Shown here in pieces: positions 53,192 to 59,031 of a stretch of 64,000 nucleotides of DNA. Made by a program: the position numbers and the translations under genes. Source of the DNA: RPQJ01 sp046347155. GTDB lineage: Bacteria > Pseudomonadota > Gammaproteobacteria > Steroidobacterales > Steroidobacteraceae. Positions within the stretch are counted from its first letter, which is position 1; every line of letters starts with the position of its first letter. The notes below the pieces were generated by a model. It was not told the DNA's origin, made no database searches, and worked only from the letters and a program-made list of their open reading frames with translations. The stretch spans positions 372,001 to 436,000 of the forward strand of contig JAXMGT010000002.1 of NCBI GenBank assembly GCA_046347155.1, in the 5' to 3' direction.

Positions 53192-53550
53192 GCGGACCGG
53201 GTACGACGAGCGCTGTGCTTCGATGAACTCGAAGATCTCGCCCTTCGTTGCGAAGTGAACTCGATGGCTTTTTTTAAAAGCTCATGCTCGAGCTTCAGCC
53301 GCTCGTAGTCCTTCTTGATCCGCCGCAGCGCCTTCAGCTCGGCGGCAACATCCTTCTCGACCTCCACGCCTTTCGTCACGATCCGTCCCTCGCGTGACTG
53401 CTTGCGCCAACGTGACAGCATGAACGGATGGATGTAAAGCGAGTTCGCCACATCCTGAACCGCCACGCCCGGCAACTCGCTCAGCTTCACCGCGGTCGCC
53501 TTGAATCGATCGGAATACCTGTACGTCGTCCTTGGACCAGGCTTCGGCAT
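53188..53550 (-). CDS. IS3-family transposase OrfA
   Basis: A 120-residue OrfA: helix-turn-helix region YRYSDRFKATAVKLSELPGVAVQDVANSLYIHPFMLSRWRKQ and a leucine-zipper-like helix (AAELKALRRIKKDYERLKLEHELLKKAIEF). The Arg/Ser-rich tail after SQRRAR is what remains if no frameshift occurs. It lies at the right end of the element. Confidence 0.92.
   Translation of the reverse strand: MPKPGPRTTYRYSDRFKATAVKLSELPGVAVQDVANSLYIHPFMLSRWRKQSREGRIVTKGVEVEKDVAAELKALRRIKKDYERLKLEHELLKKAIEFTSQRRARSSSSSKHSARRTRSA
53269..53275 (-). promoter_or_regulatory. A7 slippery heptamer for -1 programmed frameshift (OrfAB)
   Basis: On the minus strand the OrfA reading TTA-AAA-AAA-GCC contains seven A, i.e. the A-AAA-AAA heptamer in the right frame. 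Slipping back one base reads AGC-CAT-CGA and continues without a stop into OrfB. Confidence 0.75.
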
Positions 53551-53623
53551 CTGACACCCCCAAACCGTTAGGTCAGGGTGTCCACCAAACCGTAGGAACT
53601 ATCCTATCCGCTCCATCGCTTTG

Positions 53624-54193
53624 TTAGACGCCCGCGCTCCAGCCCTCTGCAAAAGGGTTGCTCGTCGTCAGGAACTGCTTGGCATCGACGGCCATCGCCC
53701 CGGTATAGAACAGTGGATTTATGCTGGCGCGTTCGAAAACAAAGTTCATGAGTTCGTCGACGTCGTTCAACACGAGCAAGTATCGCGGAACCCCGGGTGG
53801 CGGGGTGTTTCCAGCTACTACTGACTCGGGCGAGATGGTCCACTCGATCATCGCACCGAACTTTACGATCGAATCCGGGTAGCGAAGCTCCTCAAAATCG
53901 TGCAGGCGCTTCACAACCTCATCGAGCTTAGGCGGGACCGGCGTGGGGTGTGCCGCCTTGAACTCTCCCCAAAGTCGGGGAAGCGAATGCCCGAGTTGCT
54001 TTAGCTTGGCGATGTCGTGTCGTGCCGCCAGGTCAGCTTTCAGCGCCATCTCGACCGCGTGGTGGAGCAAGTTCCCTGCGACCGGCAGCATGTGAGAGAG
54101 ACCAGCAGCACGGCCGCTGACGAAGTACTGCACCGCGAGCGCACCGAAGTGCATTCGCGTGTTCTCTGTGGAGGGGGCAGCGGAAGCGTTCAT
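53624..54193 (-). CDS. integron cassette-encoded protein of unknown function
   Basis: A 189-residue soluble protein with no family I recognise. It has a helical first half (LSHMLPVAGNLLHHAVEMALKADLAARHDIAKLKQLGHSLPRLWGEF), which resembles HEPN-like or HEAT-type helical bundles in its spacing of polar residues, and a beta-rich second half (YPDSIVKFGAMIEWTISP). The ATG at 54193 lies only 5 bases after the R' box of the attC to its right, and the TAA stop is inside the R'' box of attC-A; both are usual for cassette genes. Its base composition is lower in G+C than the chromosome's. Confidence 0.78.
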   Translation of the reverse strand: MNASAAPSTENTRMHFGALAVQYFVSGRAAGLSHMLPVAGNLLHHAVEMALKADLAARHDIAKLKQLGHSLPRLWGEFKAAHPTPVPPKLDEVVKRLHDFEELRYPDSIVKFGAMIEWTISPESVVAGNTPPPGVPRYLLVLNDVDELMNFVFERASINPLFYTGAMAVDAKQFLTTSNPFAEGWSAGV

Positions 54194-54210
54194 CGGGCGT
54201 CTAACGAATG

Positions 54211-55590
54211 TAAGGGACTTCCCCGTCCCGCGGCGGCACCGGGGTGCCAAGATTGAAGTGTGTGTGCATGTTCAATCAGTCACGAGAAGGGGAAGTCATG
54301 GCGAACGTTACTACCGTCGGGATCGACTTGGCAAAGAACGTGTTCTCGGTGCACGGCGTGGATGAGACGGGCCGGGAAGTGCTGCGGCGCACGGTGCGCC
54401 GCGACCAGCTCCTCGCGCTGGTGGCGCAGTGGCCGCCGTGCCGCATCGGGCTCGAGGCGTGCTCCGGTGCCCACGACTGGGCCCGCCAGTTCATGGCCCA
54501 CGGACATGATGTTCGACTGATGGCGCCGAAGTTCGTGGCGCCGTACCGCAAGAGCGGCAAGAACGACGGCAACGACGCCGAGGCGATCTGCGAGGCGGTC
54601 TCGCGGCCGACGATGCGCTTCGTGCCGGTCAAGACGGTCGACCAGCAGGCCGTGCTCGCCGTGCACCGCGTGCGCCAGGGCTTCGTCGAGGAGCGCACGG
54701 CCACGATCAACCGCATCCGCGGGCTGCTCGCGGAGTTCGGTCACGTGGTGCCGAGGCGGGCCATCGAGGTGCGCCGTCGGGTGCCGGGGTTGCTCGAGCA
54801 GTTGCCGGCCCCGGCCGCGCGCGCTGTCACCGACCTGCTGCAGCATGCCGACCGGCTCGAGCAGCAGGTCATCGACTACGAGCGGGAGTTGGTTCGTCTC
54901 TCCCGCGGTGACCCGCGTGCCGAACGTGTCCAGGCGCTCTACGGCGTCGGACCACTCAGCGCATCGGCCATCATCGCGAGCGTCGGTAACGCTCACGAGT
55001 TCGCCAACGGGCGGCAGTTCGCGGCCTGGCTCGGGCTGGTCCCGCGGCAGTACTCGACCGGCGGGAAGACCCGGCTCGGCCACATCACCCGGCGAGGCGA
55101 TCCGTACCTGCGGACCCTGCTGATCCTCGGCGCGCGAGCCGTGCTGCAGGCCGCCGAGCGGCGTCAGGACCGGCTGTCCCGCTGGGCCCTCGCGGTCCGT
55201 GAACGTCGCGGATACCACCGCGCCTGCGTCGCCGTCGCGGCGAAGAACGCGCGCATCGTGTGGGCGCTGCTCAGTCACGACACCGAGTTGCGAATGGTCA
55301 GCGCGTAGCCAACCGCGAGTACCCGCCACCGCGACTGCAGCGCAATGAAGCAACAGGTCAGACCGGCGTTCGGAATCCCTGATAAGCGCATGAGCACCTT
55401 GATGCTGGCTAACGATCGAGGACCGAACGCGCGGCTAACATTCGGGCCCGAGCACTTCGCTGCTCACTCAGAGGCCGGTTATAGACTCGCAGTCCGATCT
55501 CCTGCTTCGTATCGCAGTCGCCATACCAGGAGACCCGACATGCGCTGAAGCAAAATCGATCAAAAAGCTTGACGCGCGGGGAAGTCCTTA
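54211..55590 (+). mobile_element. IS1111-type (IS110 family) insertion sequence inside an attC
   Basis: Subterminal inverted repeats TAAGGGACTTCCCCG (54211-54225) and, on the other strand, TAAGGACTTCCCCGCG (ending at 55590) flank a transposase gene; such subterminal repeats mark the IS1111 subgroup. True ends probably lie a few bases outside them. A 280-base non-coding tail follows the transposase gene. IS1111-attC group elements are known to target integron attC sites, and this one sits between L' and R' of attC-D. Confidence 0.82.
54298..55308 (+). CDS. IS1111/IS110-family transposase
   Basis: A 336-residue DEDD transposase. The RuvC-like N-terminal domain starts TTVGIDLAKNVFSVHGVDETG (first Asp) with LEACSGAHDWARQFMAHGHDVRLMAPKFVAPYRKSGKNDGNDAEAI (Glu, then the Asp pair), and the C-terminal transposase_20 domain has ALYGVGPLSASAIIASVGNAHEFANGRQFAAWLGLVPRQYSTGGKTRLGHITRRGDPYLRTLLILGA with the catalytic Ser region. 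Length is normal for the family. AAGGGGAAGTC precedes the ATG. Confidence 0.95.
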   Translation: MANVTTVGIDLAKNVFSVHGVDETGREVLRRTVRRDQLLALVAQWPPCRIGLEACSGAHDWARQFMAHGHDVRLMAPKFVAPYRKSGKNDGNDAEAICEAVSRPTMRFVPVKTVDQQAVLAVHRVRQGFVEERTATINRIRGLLAEFGHVVPRRAIEVRRRVPGLLEQLPAPAARAVTDLLQHADRLEQQVIDYERELVRLSRGDPRAERVQALYGVGPLSASAIIASVGNAHEFANGRQFAAWLGLVPRQYSTGGKTRLGHITRRGDPYLRTLLILGARAVLQAAERRQDRLSRWALAVRERRGYHRACVAVAAKNARIVWALLSHDTELRMVSA

Positions 55591-55700
55591 TAGCTCGCGC
55601 TTACCGGCGCGCGGCAGGCTGGCGCGCCCTTTGCCCTGCAAAGGGCGTGACAGCCAAGGCGCGTCCCGGTGCGGCGCGTGGTTAGGCAGGCGGTTCGCAC

Positions 55701-56060
55701 TCATTCCGACATCACTGGGACAAAGCAGGCTATGCCGATTCCCACCATCGCGACGAGCATTGGTCCGGCCGCCGCAGCCACGCGCGGCGTGGCCCGCCCG
55801 ACCAGCAGGAGATGAATCACGGCCGCTGACGGCGCGATCACAGCAAGTATGGCGCTCTCAAAAAGGACGTTACTAAGATTCTTGGGCACGAGATTACTCA
55901 CGCCAAACCAGATGAGCCAAGGCACGTAGGTGACGGCAATGTCCCAGCGGGACAACAACTGCCGTTGACGTAGGCGACTCCACAGCGGCCACGACAGTAA
56001 CGACGAAGCCAGCGCGTATGCGCCGAGGCAGAAGGCAAGAAACATCAACGTCTCAGCCAC
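55701..56060 (-). CDS. cassette-encoded four-helix membrane protein
   Basis: A 119-residue protein with four hydrophobic helices (LMFLAFCLGAYALASSLLSWPLW, IAVTYVPWLIWFGVSNLVP, LFESAILAVIAPSAAVIHLLLVG and AGPMLVAMVGIGIACFVPVM). It lies exactly between attC-B and attC-D: its GTG start is 16 bases after the attC-B R' box and its stop is 14 bases before the attC-D R'' box on the minus strand. No family recognised; small membrane proteins are common in cassettes. A start at an ATG 15 bases later is also possible. Confidence 0.78.
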   Translation of the reverse strand: MAETLMFLAFCLGAYALASSLLSWPLWSRLRQRQLLSRWDIAVTYVPWLIWFGVSNLVPKNLSNVLFESAILAVIAPSAAVIHLLLVGRATPRVAAAAGPMLVAMVGIGIACFVPVMSE

Positions 56061-56075
56061 AGTCTGGCCCGCTCT

Positions 56076-56163
56076 GCCTAACGATTGAGTTGAGCGCGCC
56101 GCCCGCGGCGCACATGACAGGGCACTTTATCGATCACGGCTGCGCTCCAACGATTTGTTAGAC
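56076..56163 (-). other. attC-B, intact 88-bp integron recombination site
   Basis: The site has R boxes GCCTAAC (56076-56082) and GTTAGAC (56157-56163). On the minus strand R'' GTCTAAC is followed after 5 bases by L'' GTTGGAGCGC, and L' GCGCTCAAC lies 6 bases before R' GTTAGGC. The L boxes pair except for one unpaired G in L'', the extrahelical base that sets strand choice. A GC arm (GCGCCGCCCGCGGCGC) lies next to L'. This sets the cassette orientation to minus strand, agreeing with the cassette genes. Confidence 0.88.
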
Positions 56164-56241
56164 GGCGTGACCTGCGGTTGATTCTTGTGACCACTTTTTC
56201 GGTGAGTTCCCATGGTAACGTTTTCCCTGGAGAACTCAGCA

Positions 56242-56505
56242 ATGAAGAAGCGATTCACCGAAGAGCAGATCATCGGCATCCTGCGGGAAGCTGAAGCGCC
56301 CAATGCCCAGATCCGCACCGTCGTCCGGCGTCACAACATCACCGAGACGACGTTCTTCCGCTGGCGCAACAAGTACGGCGGCATGGACGTGTCGGACGCG
56401 CGGCGCCTCAAGGTGCTCGAGGCCGAGAACACCAAGCTCAAGAAGATCGTCGCCGAACAGCTGCTCGCGATCGACTCCCTGAAGGAGTTCTCGCGGGGAA
56501 AATGA
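56242..56505 (+). CDS. IS407-like transposase OrfA
   Basis: An 87-residue OrfA with MKKRFTEEQIIGILREAE and TVVRRHNITETTFFRWRNKYGGMDVSDARRLKVLEAENTKLKKIVAEQ, the transposase_8 HTH plus leucine zipper seen in the IS407 group. GGAGAACTCAGCA precedes the ATG at 56242. Its stop overlaps the orfB start by 4 bases (ATGA), so orfB may be made by coupling rather than only by frameshift. Confidence 0.92.
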   Translation: MKKRFTEEQIIGILREAEAPNAQIRTVVRRHNITETTFFRWRNKYGGMDVSDARRLKVLEAENTKLKKIVAEQLLAIDSLKEFSRGK

Positions 56506-57341
56506 CATCCCCGGTGGGTCGGCGACGACTGCTGTCGATCGCGACCGGCCGGGGGTTGTCGAAGCGACGGGCCTGCGAGCTGCTCGGGCTGTCCCGGGCG
56601 GTGGCCCAGTATCGGCTGCGCCAGCCCGAGAAGGATCGGCCGGTGGTCGACGCAGTGGTCGCGACCTCGCAGCGCTTCCCGCGCTTTGGCTATCGGCGCA
56701 CCGCTGCGTGGCTCGAGATGGGCGAGACCCGCGTGCGTCGGCTGTGGCGCCTCCACGGGCTGCAGCTGCCGAAGCGCCGACCGCGGCGGCGTCGCTGCGG
56801 CTCGGATATCCGTCTGCCGGGCGCCGTCGCCCCGAACTCCGTCTGGACCTACGACTTCGTGCACGACCGGCTCGCCAACGGCACCGCGCTCAAGCTGCTC
56901 TGCGTGCTCGATGAGCACACTCGGGAGTGCCTGGCGATCGAAGTCGGCCGGTGGGTCCGATCGCAGGACGTGATCCTGACGCTCTCGCGGCTCATGAAAC
57001 TCTACGGGAAGCCCCAGTACCTGCGCAGCGACAACGGCGCCGAGTTCACCGCAGGTGCCGTGATGCGCTGGTTGCGGGACCAGAACGTCGGTCCCGCGTT
57101 CATCGCGCCGGGCCGGCCGTGGCAAAACGGCTATGTCGAGAGCTTCCACGGCAAGCTCCGTGACGAGTGCCTGAACCGCGAGTGGTTCCACGACGTCCGG
57201 GAGGCCCGCGTGATCATCGAGCGATGGAGGAGCTTCTACAACCACCAGCGGCCCCACAGCGCGCTCGGCTACCGGACCCCGGCGCAGGCTCGACAAGCTG
57301 GTCCAGAAGCGGCCAATATCGACGTCAGACTCACCGCCTGA
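56502..57341 (+). CDS. IS407-like transposase OrfB (DDE)
   Basis: A 279-residue DDE integrase: Asp in VWTYDFVHDRL, Asp in YLRSDNGAEFTAG and Glu in WQNGYVESFHGKLRDECLNREWF, followed by SFYNHQRPHSALGYRTPA. All three catalytic residues are present and the frame is intact, so the element may be active. Confidence 0.94.
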   Translation: MTSPVGRRRLLSIATGRGLSKRRACELLGLSRAVAQYRLRQPEKDRPVVDAVVATSQRFPRFGYRRTAAWLEMGETRVRRLWRLHGLQLPKRRPRRRRCGSDIRLPGAVAPNSVWTYDFVHDRLANGTALKLLCVLDEHTRECLAIEVGRWVRSQDVILTLSRLMKLYGKPQYLRSDNGAEFTAGAVMRWLRDQNVGPAFIAPGRPWQNGYVESFHGKLRDECLNREWFHDVREARVIIERWRSFYNHQRPHSALGYRTPAQARQAGPEAANIDVRLTA

Positions 57342-57368
57342 GTGGTCATAAAATCGAACCGCAGGTCA

Positions 57369-57645
57369 CTGGTTCAAACGCAGGTGGTTTTGTTGGGTCT
57401 TGCACCAGGCACCACGTATCAAGCCGTCTAACAATATCTATGGCGACAGCTGTTATGGCGCACAGCTGCGGCAATTCGGCGGGGTGTTATTGCGCAAATC
57501 CGTCGCATAAGGGGGTGGCCAACCTCCCAGGTCCTTGATCCAACTAGACCACCGAAAGATTAGTCCGTCAAATGGCGACGGCGCGCTATGCCGCAACGGG
57601 CTCGCACCGCCTCCCTGCGGCAGCGCAGCAGCAAACGCAATCAGC
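57369..57645. other. non-coding stretch between the IS and nuoN
   Basis: This 277-base stretch has no convincing gene. It contains a single R-type box, GTCTAAC (57426-57432), and a CAGCTG ... CAGCTG hairpin (57447-57472 region) that may belong to a decayed attC. No integrase gene or attI-like promoter is visible. The DNA from about 57540 on is the chromosomal flank after nuoN. Confidence 0.5.
57426..57432 (-). other. attC/attI half site (R box)
   Basis: GTCTAAC here reads GTTAGAC on the minus strand, the form of an R' box at a cassette boundary. No partner R'' with pairing L boxes was found to the right, so only half of the site is recognisable. It would be the right end of the array. Confidence 0.5.
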
Positions 57646-59031
57646 CTAAAGTCGCTCGAGCAGCCAGCCGGGGAACAGTGCGATCAGCACGGCCGGCACG
57701 GCGCAGAGTACCGCGGCGATCACCGTGTAGCGGCGGGCGCGGCCGCGCGAGGCGCCGGGTTCCTCGGCGCCCATGAACATGTACTGCACGACGCGCAGGT
57801 AGAAGTAGATGCCGAGGTAGCTCGCGACGAGGCCGGCGACCGCGTAGTACGGGTGGCCGGCGGCCATCACGTTGCGGAACACCAGGAACTTCGCGATGAA
57901 CCCGGGCAGCGGCGGCAGTCCCGCGAGCGACAGCATCGCCACCGCGATCGCGACGGCGGCGTAGGGCCGGCGGCTCCACAGTCCCTTCAGCGCGTCGAGC
58001 TTGTCCTGCGTCGTGTCGTCCACGCCGCGCGGCAGCGCCGCGAACGCGAGCAGGTTCATCACGCCGTAGGCGGCGAGGTAGAAGAGCACCGCCTGGCTGC
58101 GGCCTTCCGGTGCGCCGAGCAGGGCGAAGAACAGGTACCCCGCGTGCGCGATCGAGGAGTACGCGATCATGCGCCGGAACCCGTCCTGCCGGATCGCCGC
58201 GACGTTGCCCCACGCCATCGAGGCGAGCGAAAGCGCCGCGAGCAGTCCGACCGCCGGGCCCGCGGCCGCGGCGTTGCCGAACAGCCGGAGCAGCGCGACG
58301 AGCACTGCGGCCTTCACGACGGTGGCCATGTACGCGGTCACCGGCACGCTCGCGCCCTCGTAGGCGTCGGGCGCCCAGGCGTGCAGCGGCACGAGCGCGG
58401 CCTTGAGCGCCAGCGCGGCCACGACGAGCGCGGCGCCCGCCGCGGCGATCGGCGCCGGTGCGGCCAGCGCCTCGCGGAACGCGCCGAGGTCCAGCGTCGC
58501 GCTCCAGCCGTATAGAAAGGCGACGCCCATCAGCAGCGTCGCCGTAGCGGTGCCCCCCAGCACCAGGTACTTGAGCGCCGCCTCGGGGCTCTCGGGGCGC
58601 AGGAACGCCGCGAGCACCATCACGTAGAGCGGCAGCGACAGGATCTCGATCGCGAGGAACAGCGTCGGGAAGCTCGTCGCCGAGGCGAGCAGCAGTGCGC
58701 CGTACAGCGACGCGAGCGCGAGCACGTAGAACCGCGTGTCCTCGAAGTCGTCGCGCGCGACGAGCAGCACCGGCAGCGTGAGCAGCGCGAGCAGCGCCTT
58801 CGCGGCCGAGGCGGCCGGATCCACCGCGTAGTGGCCCGGGAACGGCTCGGCGGCATACCCGCCGGCGGCGAGCCAGATGGCCGCCGCGGCCGAGCCCGCG
58901 GTCGCAAGGAGCGCGATCCCGTAACCGCCGCGCTCGCGGCGCGTGAACACCTCGTGGCCGAGCAGCGCGAGCATGCCGGCGAGCAGCAGGTGCTCGGGCA
59001 GCATCGCGACGAGCACGTCGTGCCAGTTCAC
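57646..59031 (-). CDS. nuoN: NADH-quinone oxidoreductase subunit N
   Basis: A 461-residue antiporter-like membrane subunit of complex I with about 14 helices. Typical blocks are LFLAIEILSLPLYVMVLAAFLRP, EAALKYLVLGGTATATLLMGVAFLYG, KAALVPLHAWAPDAYEGASVPVTAYMATVVKAAVLVALLRLF and RMIAYSSIAHAGYLF, with the Lys and Glu residues used in proton pumping. It is the last gene of the nuo cluster; its start overlaps the nuoM stop by 4 bases. Confidence 0.95.
   Translation of the reverse strand: MNWHDVLVAMLPEHLLLAGMLALLGHEVFTRRERGGYGIALLATAGSAAAAIWLAAGGYAAEPFPGHYAVDPAASAAKALLALLTLPVLLVARDDFEDTRFYVLALASLYGALLLASATSFPTLFLAIEILSLPLYVMVLAAFLRPESPEAALKYLVLGGTATATLLMGVAFLYGWSATLDLGAFREALAAPAPIAAAGAALVVAALALKAALVPLHAWAPDAYEGASVPVTAYMATVVKAAVLVALLRLFGNAAAAGPAVGLLAALSLASMAWGNVAAIRQDGFRRMIAYSSIAHAGYLFFALLGAPEGRSQAVLFYLAAYGVMNLLAFAALPRGVDDTTQDKLDALKGLWSRRPYAAVAIAVAMLSLAGLPPLPGFIAKFLVFRNVMAAGHPYYAVAGLVASYLGIYFYLRVVQYMFMGAEEPGASRGRARRYTVIAAVLCAVPAVLIALFPGWLLERL

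Larger units (their letters stand above)
52358..53600 (-). mobile_element. IS3-family insertion sequence (1.24 kb)
   Basis: Imperfect terminal inverted repeats of about 24 bp (left AGTTCCCACGGAAAAGTGG from 52358, right ending at 53600 with AGTTCCTACGGTTTGGTGG on the other strand; both then read ACACC) enclose orfA and orfB. No clear target duplication is visible at the ends. It interrupts attC-A between its left part and R''/L''. Confidence 0.88.
52261..53629 (-). other. attC-A recombination site, split by an IS3-family element
   Basis: The outer R boxes are GCCTAAC (52261-52267) and GTTAGAC (53623-53629). Read on the minus strand, R'' GTCTAAC is followed after 5 bases by GATGGAGCGG and the far end reads CCGCTCATC-6 bases-GTTAGGC: the L boxes pair except for one extra G in L'', as in real attC sites. 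The site would be about 126 bp without the 1.24-kb insertion at 52358-53600. The stop codon of the cassette gene to the right lies inside R''. Confidence 0.8.
54199..55687 (-). other. attC-D recombination site, split by an IS1111-family element
   Basis: R boxes are GTCTAAC (54199-54205) and GTTAGGC (55681-55687). Minus-strand reading gives R'' GCCTAAC at 55687-55681 immediately after the membrane-protein cassette gene, followed by partly pairing arms (GCCGCACCGG with CCGGTAAGCGC) around an inner hairpin, CGCCCTTTG with CAAAGGGCG (55625-55647). The IS is inserted between L' and the R' box. The hairpin arms are less perfect than in attC-A and attC-B. Confidence 0.68.
56168..57368 (+). mobile_element. 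IS3-family (IS407-group-like) insertion sequence (1.2 kb)
   Basis: Terminal inverted repeats of about 27 bp (left TGACCTGCGGTTGATTC from 56168; right, on the other strand, TGACCTGCGGTTCGATT from 57368) flank overlapping orfA and orfB. Flanking bases (GGCG left, CTGG right) show no 4-bp target duplication. It occupies the short cassette between attC-B and the half site at 57426. Confidence 0.9.

Noticed and set aside
55407..55439. Two GGCTAAC boxes resembling attC R sites
   Set aside because: They lie in the non-coding tail inside the IS1111 element, do not fit RYYYAAC at position 2, and have no pairing L boxes.
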